Below, piece by piece: positions 53,591 to 61,405 of a DNA stretch of 64,000 bases; within the stretch, counting starts at the first letter, position 1, and the number at the start of each line of letters is the position of its first letter. The position numbers and the translations under genes are program-made. The stretch lies in contig OMWK01000006.1 of NCBI GenBank assembly GCA_900314745.1, positions 59,628 through 123,627 of the forward strand, in the 5' to 3' direction. This DNA comes from an uncultured Eubacteriales bacterium (GTDB lineage: Bacteria; Bacillota; Clostridia; Saccharofermentanales; Saccharofermentanaceae). The notes beneath the pieces are model-generated. The model searched no databases and was not told the origin of the DNA. It saw only the letters and a list, made by a program, of their open reading frames with translations.

Positions 53591-54948
53591 AACTTACCTC
53601 GTACTTCGCCTATGAGATAGAGGGATCCGGTAACCAGCAACGGTATTCCGTCCTCCTTTGTCTTACGGCAGGCTTCGGACACTGCTTCCGAGGCGCTGTC
53701 AAAGGCCACAGGCATAATCGAGTTATTATACACTACTTCTATTATTTTATAAAGAGTGACGGGGTCCATAGAGCGGGGATTATTTACCCTGACCGTTAAG
53801 ACATCCACGGGGTCAAGACCTGCATTTTTGTACGTCTCTATCATCCCCTCCACGTTCTTATCGGCCATGACGCCTATCACAAGGCGGAACTTAAGGTCCC
53901 GGAACCTTCCGCCGCACATCTCCTTCAAGGTCCCGATAAGGCTCTCGGCGCACTGGACATTGTGGCCGCCGTCAAGGATAACGGGCGGATCAACCGACAG
54001 AAGTTCTGCCCTGCCCTTCCATCTCGCCTTTGCAATGCCATCCTTAAGAACACCGTAAGGAATGCCGAACACATCCTTAAGAACACGGATGGCGAGGGTT
54101 GCATTGAGGACCTGGTGTCTGCCCTGAAGCCTTGTCTCGTACTTCTCCCCGAACGCCTCGAAAAGCATCCTGCCGTCTTCCGTAAACACGGCGCTATCGA
54201 AGTTCGCGGAAACGTATGTAAGGCCAGAAGTGTTCTTTTGTGAAGCCATTGCCGTGAGTGTGTCCCTTACGTCCTTCTTCGCCTCTAAGGGCAGGAGCAT
54301 ATCCTCGGGAGCCGCCGCAAATGCGGGCGCATCCGCCTTAAAGATGCCTGCCTTCTCCGATGCTATCTCGGCTATCGTCTCCCCGAGCCTGTCCTGATGG
54401 TCGAAGCCTATCGACGTGATCACCGTGGCAAGAGGATTGTCAATGACGTTGGTGGAATCAAGTCTCCCTCCAAGTCCGGTCTCAAGGACGGCGACATCCA
54501 CCCCGCTGTCCATAAACCACAGGTAGCAGATGGCCGTAACAAGTTCAAATTCCGTCGGATGCTCGTATCCTGATGCAGTCATTACATCGGTTGCCTCCTG
54601 AACCATCGCGGAATAGCGGTCCAGCGACTCCTGATCTATCTCTCCGTAAGTCTCATCCTGAAGAAGCCTGTTAAGACCTTCCCTGCCGTCTATAATCCTC
54701 ATGCGCTCCGAGAATCTCTCGAGATACGGTGAAGTATAGATACCGACTTTGTAATCTGCCTCGGCGAGAGCAGTGCTTAAGAAAGTAACTGTCGAGCCCT
54801 TGCCGTTAGTACCTGCGACATGAACAACCTTAAGTTTCTTCTCGGGGTTTCCGAGGAGCCTGTCGAGCTCATTCATGCGGTCAAGACCGAGATTAATGCC
54901 GAACTTCAGCGATTCCTCGATGAACTTCGGCGTCCTGCTGTCAGACAT
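53563..54948 (-). CDS. folC: Folylpolyglutamate synthase / dihydrofolate synthase
   Basis: Adds glutamates to folates in the cytoplasm; 461 residues from the chosen ATG. The Mur-ligase ATP loop VAGTNGKGSTVTFLS is near residue 45, and ETGLGGRLDSTNVI and LDGGHNVQCAESL are conserved. The upstream in-frame sequence before MSDSRTP (about 20 residues) is basic and unlike FolC, and AGGAGG lies six bases before this ATG; the ATG three bases upstream is possible but too close. It overlaps the end of the GtrA-like gene. Confidence 0.94.
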   Translation of the reverse strand: MSDSRTPKFIEESLKFGINLGLDRMNELDRLLGNPEKKLKVVHVAGTNGKGSTVTFLSTALAEADYKVGIYTSPYLERFSERMRIIDGREGLNRLLQDETYGEIDQESLDRYSAMVQEATDVMTASGYEHPTEFELVTAICYLWFMDSGVDVAVLETGLGGRLDSTNVIDNPLATVITSIGFDHQDRLGETIAEIASEKAGIFKADAPAFAAAPEDMLLPLEAKKDVRDTLTAMASQKNTSGLTYVSANFDSAVFTEDGRMLFEAFGEKYETRLQGRHQVLNATLAIRVLKDVFGIPYGVLKDGIAKARWKGRAELLSVDPPVILDGGHNVQCAESLIGTLKEMCGGRFRDLKFRLVIGVMADKNVEGMIETYKNAGLDPVDVLTVRVNNPRSMDPVTLYKIIEVVYNNSIMPVAFDSASEAVSEACRKTKEDGIPLLVTGSLYLIGEVRGKLCTITDNWR

Positions 54949-55504
54949 CATATGCCTCCTTCTTAGGGTTGTCCTTCGCGACAATCCTGAATACGAGCCA
55001 CTTGCTGACAACGAAGTTCATGACTATCAGAACGATGTTGTTCAGAACCTTGATGATGTACAGGCTCGTACACTTAAATCCGAATAATGAGAAGATCAGG
55101 AAGTCCTGCGAGATATTAAGGACATTCTCGCAGAACCACACCATGAAAGAGAACAGCGCAACCTCTATGACAAGGAAAGTCGACAGTCTTCCGGCTGCAA
55201 ATTTGAACAGTTTCCTTATGTGTCCGCTCTTGTTCCTGAATACGAAGATGCTGTTCGTTATATATGCAGTGATAATTGTCACGACCCATGACACGAACTG
55301 CTTGATGACGAGGCTTAAGTCGTAATTGAATCCAAAAAGACTGATGTCTATCGCTTCTGACAGAATCAGGTCCATGATGACAAACGACACGAAGTTCGCG
55401 AGTGCCGTAAATATACCGGCAAAAGGATACATGAGAAGTTCTCTTATCCTCTCCTGCTTTGCCGTTAATCTGTCACTTCCAAACAGTATCTCGCCAATCT
55501 TCAC
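54941..55504 (-). CDS. GtrA-like membrane protein
   Basis: 187-residue protein with about four hydrophobic segments of the GtrA family, whose members often support cell-surface glycan or lipid-linked sugar transfer. ALANFVSFVIMDLILSEAID and FKFAAGRLSTFLVIEVALFS are consistent with the fold; the last segment NNIVLIVMNFVVSKWLVFRI is typical of the family end. GTG start with AAGAGAG upstream, two bases after a cohesin-like gene. A glycosyltransferase partner is not adjacent. Confidence 0.82.
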   Translation of the reverse strand: MKIGEILFGSDRLTAKQERIRELLMYPFAGIFTALANFVSFVIMDLILSEAIDISLFGFNYDLSLVIKQFVSWVVTIITAYITNSIFVFRNKSGHIRKLFKFAAGRLSTFLVIEVALFSFMVWFCENVLNISQDFLIFSLFGFKCTSLYIIKVLNNIVLIVMNFVVSKWLVFRIVAKDNPKKEAYDV

Positions 55505-55506
55505 GG

Positions 55507-56955
55507 TTATACTCTCTTAGGCCTCGGGTTGGTTCTGTTATTTACGATCTTCCTGATCGCGTACGTCATTATAACAATGAAAACCGACTGAAGCGTACTT
55601 ACCGTGATAAAAAGATAGAACAGCGATCTGTAAACATTCTCCGCGGTCCTGTCTACGCTCTTGAACTCATAGAACACCGAAGTCTCGGGATCATAGTAGT
55701 AGAAACTGCTGTTGCCGGAGTCATCACGCATATAGGCTATGAAGTTGTTGTCGCTGTTGACGTAACCTTCCAGGTGCATCGTCTCGGTATTAAGAGTGCC
55801 CTCGGAGAAACCTCTGGGAATTGATACATTGGAGGGAACCTGAGCCGGGACAAGAACTCTGCCCACGGTAACGACCGTAGTCTCGGGAACATAGACCGTG
55901 GCAAGATTTGTGACGGGATTATAGAAATAAAGGTTGGGCTCATCTGTTCCGTTGTAAACATAAACGAGCACACTGACTACGCCTTCCTTGGCGAAGACGG
56001 GAACCGAATATCCGTTGATCGTTCTCGTTGTCTGAATGAATCCGTCGGGGATATTGAGGTTCGACGGGAACGACAGGAATGTGTAGGTTACTCCGAACTT
56101 GTCGACAAAGCCTGAACCTTCCGGGATGTAATTCTCCTGGCGGTTGACGTATATCCTGTAATCCCTCCATCTGATGCCGTCCTGTGCCAGAACGTGAATG
56201 GAGACGATATTCTCACCCGAAGACAGTTCATCAGCTCCGTCAATGGAGACGGTCGCCTGAAGGTTACTCGGAAGAGCATTAACCGAGATGCTCGTAATAT
56301 CACGGCTAACCGTTGCCGAATACTCGAATATCTGAGGATCAAAGGAAGGTGTCATAGTTATTCCTTCGATCGACAGGGCGGAAAGCGTAGCATCCGTTGA
56401 TACACCGTGAGCAATATTGACCGTCAAAGGCTCTGAATTATATGTAACCAGAGATACATTGTCATACCTTAAAAATGTTCCCATCGACTGAATACTTATG
56501 GATGTGTCTCCTGAAGAATCCTGTCTCGCCCTTAGGGCAAGCTGGAAGAGCACGGTCTGCACGGACGCATCGAAAGGAGCAACTTCATTGCCCGACTCCT
56601 CATCAATTACCTCGACGAAGTCGGCACTTACGCGGACTTCACCCGGTTCATCCGACTCGATGTCGAATGCATAACCGGACAGAACATCTGACGGAGTAAC
56701 CGATACGAACTGGAACTGTTCGGGGTCGTACGTTATTAGGACCGGTCCGAATTCGGTAATCGAATCGAATTCATCACAGCTGACATTAATGTTTATGATG
56801 TCTCCCGGGTTAACAGTCTCGGTAGCCGTACCAAGAGACAGAAGTATCGACCCGTCGGCAAATACCGTACCCGCAAAAAGTGATACCGTCATCACGATGA
56901 TGATGACGGCAGAAGATATTCTCATAAGCGGATTTCTTCGTTCATTTCCTATCAT
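55507..56955 (-). CDS. Secreted or anchored cohesin-like surface protein
   Basis: 482 residues. After a signal sequence (about residues 11-33, ISSAVIIIVMTVSLFAGTVF) comes a cohesin-like beta domain (about 34-185, SLGTATETVNPGDIININVS), then a cadherin-like beta-sandwich domain (about 190-280, LSALSIEGITMTPSFDP and FEYSATVSRDITSISVNAL), a variable region, and a C-terminal membrane segment followed by a basic tail. It may display or organise other surface proteins. No dockerin was recognised in the window. It follows the glucosaminidase gene by ten bases and is probably functionally linked. Confidence 0.78.
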   Translation of the reverse strand: MIGNERRNPLMRISSAVIIIVMTVSLFAGTVFADGSILLSLGTATETVNPGDIININVSCDEFDSITEFGPVLITYDPEQFQFVSVTPSDVLSGYAFDIESDEPGEVRVSADFVEVIDEESGNEVAPFDASVQTVLFQLALRARQDSSGDTSISIQSMGTFLRYDNVSLVTYNSEPLTVNIAHGVSTDATLSALSIEGITMTPSFDPQIFEYSATVSRDITSISVNALPSNLQATVSIDGADELSSGENIVSIHVLAQDGIRWRDYRIYVNRQENYIPEGSGFVDKFGVTYTFLSFPSNLNIPDGFIQTTRTINGYSVPVFAKEGVVSVLVYVYNGTDEPNLYFYNPVTNLATVYVPETTVVTVGRVLVPAQVPSNVSIPRGFSEGTLNTETMHLEGYVNSDNNFIAYMRDDSGNSSFYYYDPETSVFYEFKSVDRTAENVYRSLFYLFITVSTLQSVFIVIMTYAIRKIVNNRTNPRPKRV

Positions 56956-56965
56956 TTATCAGTCC

Positions 56966-59542
56966 TTATGGCATCTGACCGTATGTATCGGGCATTCCTG
57001 TATAGACCGGTATCAGGAATTCGAACGGTTCATCAAGCATATTGCTCGAAGCATAGCTTCTGAAGTACCTTACGCCCTCGTAATAAGCCATCGAGATATT
57101 CTGGGCGTACTGATGCTGATACAGTCCGTCATTGTTGTTGATAACGTCAAACTTCTGGAAATAAAGCGTGTTCTGATCAACCGCGATATAACTTCTCGCT
57201 ATCCACAGAGCGCCGCCGGTGATGGCATCTTCGATGTTATCCCATGGAAGCATCAGAGCCTCTTCGTCCGCGTCGATGGTCTCGGCGTCAGGATTGGAAC
57301 CCCACATGGCGTACCTCGCACCGTTGATGAGTGCTCCGTTCTCAACAGAAGGATTCGGCGTCGAACCGATGTTGAAGAAATTGTAGTAACCCTCGTATCC
57401 GGGAAGCTCACCGCGGCAAAGAAGCGACTCACCGTTAAAGCCCATCTCCTGAATGATCCTGCTCGCGAGAAGATACGGCGATACACCGGCTACCTGACCT
57501 GCGTTATAGATTATCTGTGCGTAGTCCGTACTGTCATCATCCATGAAGCTTCCGTCCAGCATGGCATTCAGGCCTTCAACTGTCTGAACCGCTTCGTCAT
57601 AAGAGAGAACTTCAAAAGCGAAGATGTGTGTCTGATCAAGATAGTTCCTCGGGTCGAGGAAGTACCTTACAGTCTCATTCGTGGCTGCATGCCATCCGCC
57701 GCCGTCATACTCGGGGCTCGAGGAATCCGCCCATGACGGATTCGAGTTGATGTTAGCAAGGCTTCTCGAGCCGCTGTCCTCATAATCCAATGCAGTATAG
57801 AAATCTATTCCCGTATCGTAAGGGGTAAAGACATAACCCGGATGGAGCGAGTGCAGAAGCCACAGTCCGCTTCCGTAACTTACGGGGAACTGCGACAGGG
57901 TATTCTCGCAGAATGTTCCGTTATCATCGCCTATAAGGGCATAAACGCATGTCGTCTTAGTGTCACCGTCAAAAGTCCTGACGGATACGGTTATCTTATT
58001 CTCACCGTTTGCAAAGCTGAACGATCCTCCAATAGGGATCTGTTCCGTACCGTTCGCATTCTCGAGGATAGCCGTGACCTCTGCGAAGTTGCCTTCCCTC
58101 GCCGTTGCATTAAGTGTCAGCTGATCCACGTTGGCTTCAGACATAAAACCGTAATTGCCGGCACTCGGACTGAAACTCGGGAAGAATCCGAGATCGATGC
58201 CGGTGCCTGTATACGAGATGGAAAGATCCTCGAGAGTTCCGTTCAGAGGTAGGAATGTCAGATCCTCGTAGTAGACAGTCATGACATTGTTGCTCATATC
58301 CTGAATCTGAACCATTCTGCCGTAGTAGGAAGAATAATCGCCCTGAATGGGATAAGGCGTAGGCACGGGACCTACATCCTCGATGACAGCCGCGTATCCG
58401 CCGTCATAGTAAGCAACTTCCCTGCTCTGAACCATCGTGTAGGTAACGGCGCCCATGTGATCTTCGTTAAGAGCACCACGCTCAACCTTGATATAGAAGG
58501 TGTTTGACACGCCCGTAAGGCCCGTATCCTGAACGATGGCGGCTATATCCTGCCTGGAGCCTCTTAATATCTCACAGTCCCTGCCTTCTATGTCGTTGAA
58601 TCCGACCAGATTGCCGTATGCATCGTAGATGGAAACCTTGATGTCTCCGGAAAGATTTACGAAGTTAATATATGCGTTGCTGTCCTGGGCGTCGAGTACA
58701 TACCAGGATGCCTGACTGTTCTCGGAAATAGACCCCGGCTGGACATTGTTGTTTACAAGTCTCATGGTCTGCGGAACATAGACATTGCCTCCCGCGATAA
58801 CCGTTCCTCTTCCGTCGGAAGACCGAAGAAGGATGAGCACCTCATGATTGCCGGCTCCGATGCCGTCGCTGTTCCACGACATGACGAAGTTCCTCTGCCC
58901 CTCATCACCGTCGCTCAGGACGATATTGCCCTGATAGCAGATTCCGTCTACGAAGAAGTCCGTTCGAATCCCGTCTCCGGTCGTAACAAAACTTCCCTCG
59001 ACCTTCCTGATGCCGAGAGTAAGTCCGTCCTCTCCCTCGAGTGACGAAGTCAGCTCGCAGTCCGTAAAACTGTCGCCGGGATCTGAAGAGATTGATCCTG
59101 AGACCTTCAATGCGGAGTCCTCACGCTCAAGCATCTCATTGATTACAAACATCCTCGATCTGTCGCTCAACATGCTTACGGAATCATTTATTATCGTCTG
59201 ATCGGAACCTCCGGTAATGACCATCGACAGGTCTTCGGCGAATTGGGCATCATCCTTGCAGTCGATAAGATAATCTGCGCTGGTAAAAGCCCTGACCGCA
59301 TAATCGCCTACGGTATAGTATCCCGAGCCGATACGGTAGAGTGCTCTGTATGTTGAATCGTGATCGCCGGTAAGATCGGCAGTTCTCAGAATGATATCCT
59401 GCTGTTCGGAAGTGGGTTCATCGTAAGGAACGCTCATTCCGGCGAGACTGATCCCTGCCAGAAGGATGCCGATAAAGGCGACACCGATAACTGCCGCCGC
59501 AGCAATAAGGTATTCCTTTGTCTTCTTCACAGAACCAGCCAC
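56966..59542 (-). CDS. Membrane-anchored glucosaminidase-like cell-wall hydrolase
   Basis: 858 residues. An N-terminal membrane segment (about 10-35) anchors a long outer part. The middle holds a cadherin-like beta-sandwich (about 430-540, LSISYTGTGIDLGFFPSFSP and INLTATAREG-type repeats). The C-terminal 260 residues contain FLDPRNYLDQTHIFAFEVLS and a glucosaminidase-type domain with the putative catalytic Glu699 in ASRIIQEMGF. Related enzymes cleave peptidoglycan beta-N-acetylglucosaminyl bonds. GTG start with GGAGAA upstream, 11 bases after the HD nucleotidase gene. The beta-sandwich is shared with the next gene. Confidence 0.82.
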   Translation of the reverse strand: MAGSVKKTKEYLIAAAAVIGVAFIGILLAGISLAGMSVPYDEPTSEQQDIILRTADLTGDHDSTYRALYRIGSGYYTVGDYAVRAFTSADYLIDCKDDAQFAEDLSMVITGGSDQTIINDSVSMLSDRSRMFVINEMLEREDSALKVSGSISSDPGDSFTDCELTSSLEGEDGLTLGIRKVEGSFVTTGDGIRTDFFVDGICYQGNIVLSDGDEGQRNFVMSWNSDGIGAGNHEVLILLRSSDGRGTVIAGGNVYVPQTMRLVNNNVQPGSISENSQASWYVLDAQDSNAYINFVNLSGDIKVSIYDAYGNLVGFNDIEGRDCEILRGSRQDIAAIVQDTGLTGVSNTFYIKVERGALNEDHMGAVTYTMVQSREVAYYDGGYAAVIEDVGPVPTPYPIQGDYSSYYGRMVQIQDMSNNVMTVYYEDLTFLPLNGTLEDLSISYTGTGIDLGFFPSFSPSAGNYGFMSEANVDQLTLNATAREGNFAEVTAILENANGTEQIPIGGSFSFANGENKITVSVRTFDGDTKTTCVYALIGDDNGTFCENTLSQFPVSYGSGLWLLHSLHPGYVFTPYDTGIDFYTALDYEDSGSRSLANINSNPSWADSSSPEYDGGGWHAATNETVRYFLDPRNYLDQTHIFAFEVLSYDEAVQTVEGLNAMLDGSFMDDDSTDYAQIIYNAGQVAGVSPYLLASRIIQEMGFNGESLLCRGELPGYEGYYNFFNIGSTPNPSVENGALINGARYAMWGSNPDAETIDADEEALMLPWDNIEDAITGGALWIARSYIAVDQNTLYFQKFDVINNNDGLYQHQYAQNISMAYYEGVRYFRSYASSNMLDEPFEFLIPVYTGMPDTYGQMP

Positions 59543-59553
59543 TTAATTCTCCG

Positions 59554-60168
59554 TCACTTGTTAAGTTCATCAAGGGTCAGACCAAATGAAGGAATGAACT
59601 CATCCATAAAGATCTTAACCTCGGGTAACTCTATATTATCAATAGTTTCCTTCAATGTCGCCATAGCGGAATCAAATTCCGTATTACCGGCGAGCTTCTC
59701 CCTGACGCACTTAATGTATGCACTGATCTTATCCGCGGACTTGACCAGCCTCTTATAGAGCATCCCTTCTTCTCCCTCATACGAAGGTGACAACAGGGAC
59801 ATGTAGTAATCCTTCATGTAGTCGGGAAGCTGTGATACTAGGCTCTCTGCGGCCTCATGCTCCACCTCCCTGTAGGCACTCTTGATCGTATTGTTCCTGT
59901 ACTTGATGGGAGTCGGCATGTCGCCTGTGATTATCTCAGTACAGTCGTGATAAAGGCCGAAGGCTTCCGCCTTATACGGATCGACGGTTATCTCGGACTT
60001 GCCTTCCTCAACGAGATGATTGTGTATAAGCGCGAGCGAGCCCGCGACTACTGCGACATCAAAGCTGTGTTCCTTGATGTTCTCGTAACGGCTGTTCCTC
60101 ATGAGGGCCCAGCGGTTGATATACTGCATCCTGTCCAAAAGTGCATAGAATCCGTAATTCTTATCCAT
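59554..60168 (-). CDS. HD-domain 5'-nucleotidase, YfbR-like
   Basis: 204-residue HD-domain protein. NYGFYALLDRMQYINRWALM, the metal ligand His in KEHSFDVAVVAG and the His-Asp pair in LYHDCTEIITGDMPTPIKYR match YfbR-type enzymes, which hydrolyse deoxynucleoside monophosphates. It is immediately downstream of a dGTPase-like gene, so the pair could degrade dNTPs to deoxynucleosides. Several start codons stack up (TTG-ATG-ATG); the third has the best spacing from GGAGG. Confidence 0.86.
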   Translation of the reverse strand: MDKNYGFYALLDRMQYINRWALMRNSRYENIKEHSFDVAVVAGSLALIHNHLVEEGKSEITVDPYKAEAFGLYHDCTEIITGDMPTPIKYRNNTIKSAYREVEHEAAESLVSQLPDYMKDYYMSLLSPSYEGEEGMLYKRLVKSADKISAYIKCVREKLAGNTEFDSAMATLKETIDNIELPEVKIFMDEFIPSFGLTLDELNK

Positions 60169-60186
60169 CATCAAGCCTCCGTTCCG

Positions 60187-61404
60187 TCAAACTCTGTAAA
60201 GCTCATCAAAGCAGGCATTTGCATATGTATCCGTCATGCCGGCAATGTAATCGACTACCTTCCTGACAGAAGGGCAGTCAGGCTCGGGGTGCTTCATGAA
60301 GTAAGAGGCAAAGCTTCTGATAGCCTCATTCTTCGAGGAAGCCGCCTTCTCGATATCATCGGTGCAGTCCATGAAGGCATCGAATATTGCCTCGATCTGA
60401 AGCGTAACCATATTCTCATATGTCTTGATCTTGGGAGCGAGATAGATTCCGTGGAGATTGGCATTCAAGTATTCGTTCATTGCCGCGAAGTTCTCCCGGG
60501 ACATGCAGATCTCATCCTTATCAAGACTGTTGTGAACTATATCGCCTACGAGGATATTGATGATCTCGGAATTCGTGGAGCCGAGTCTTCGAAGCGCCTC
60601 GGAACTTACAAAATCCGTATTGCCGATGATTCCCGCGCGCCTTGCATCCTCAACGTCCCTGCCCACATATGCGATCTTATCCGCGAACCTTACCACGCAG
60701 CCTTCCAATGTTGCCGGTCTCGTTCTGTCCTTCTCGGGCTTCTTCGACACCTCATCCTCAGTCTTATTCCTGTACGGCGTGAGGCTGTACTCATCGTATG
60801 TCTCACCGCAATGAGCTACAATGCCGTCCCTGACCTCGAAGGTAAGATTAAGGCCGTACTCATTGGGTCTGTGTTCCTCAAGGACATCAAGAACCCTCAG
60901 GCTATGCACCTCATGCTCGAAGAAGAGCGACGGATCAACAGACTTGATGCACTTGTTAAGAACCCTCTCTCCCGTGTGTCCGTAAGGTGAGTGTCCGATA
61001 TCGTGACCAAGAGCAATCGCCTGAATAAGATCGATATTGAGGTTAAGGCACCGTCCGATTATCGTGGAGATGTAATTAACGTAGATGACATGCTCTATCC
61101 TCGAGCATATATGGTCGTTAACGGGGTTGAAGAACACCTGAGTCTTATGTCTTAAGCGTCTGAAGGACTGTGAGAATATTATCCTTCCGAGGTCCCTCTC
61201 ATAAGGACTTCTGATGGCACAGGGCTCTTCCTGATGAATTCTGCCTCTGGACTTATCGGTTCTCATGGCAAAAGGAGACAGAGTCTTCTCGCGCTCGCTT
61301 CTGATAAGCTCGATGGTCCTGGCATCCCTGTAGTTATTGATAAGATGCGGTTCCACAGGCAGATTGCCGAGTGCATCGCCAAAGAAATCAAACAGGTTAT
61401 CCAT
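60187..61404 (-). CDS. dgt: Deoxyguanosinetriphosphate triphosphohydrolase-like protein
   Basis: HD-domain dNTPase of 405 residues that releases triphosphate from dNTPs. The metal site includes the His-Asp pair in ALGHDIGHSPYGHTGERVL, and RLRHKTQVFF is the usual N-terminal segment before the first His. Many bacteria use this family to adjust the dNTP pool. GGAGGGGCTGAT gives a strong ribosome binding site, one base after the pcrA stop. The next gene encodes a deoxynucleotidase. Confidence 0.92.
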   Translation of the reverse strand: MDNLFDFFGDALGNLPVEPHLINNYRDARTIELIRSEREKTLSPFAMRTDKSRGRIHQEEPCAIRSPYERDLGRIIFSQSFRRLRHKTQVFFNPVNDHICSRIEHVIYVNYISTIIGRCLNLNIDLIQAIALGHDIGHSPYGHTGERVLNKCIKSVDPSLFFEHEVHSLRVLDVLEEHRPNEYGLNLTFEVRDGIVAHCGETYDEYSLTPYRNKTEDEVSKKPEKDRTRPATLEGCVVRFADKIAYVGRDVEDARRAGIIGNTDFVSSEALRRLGSTNSEIINILVGDIVHNSLDKDEICMSRENFAAMNEYLNANLHGIYLAPKIKTYENMVTLQIEAIFDAFMDCTDDIEKAASSKNEAIRSFASYFMKHPEPDCPSVRKVVDYIAGMTDTYANACFDELYRV

Positions 61405-61405
61405 A

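Noticed and set aside
56789..57736. 315-codon plus-strand frame
   Set aside because: Antisense of the glucosaminidase and cohesin-like genes; no plausible start signal or domain.
59857..60990. 377-codon plus-strand frame
   Set aside because: It runs antisense across the HD nucleotidase and dgt genes, both of which have intact catalytic motifs; no homology is recognisable.
59554..61404. Anti-phage defence island built on dNTP depletion
   Set aside because: The neighbours are housekeeping genes, and no other defence genes, mobile elements or regulatory partner were seen.
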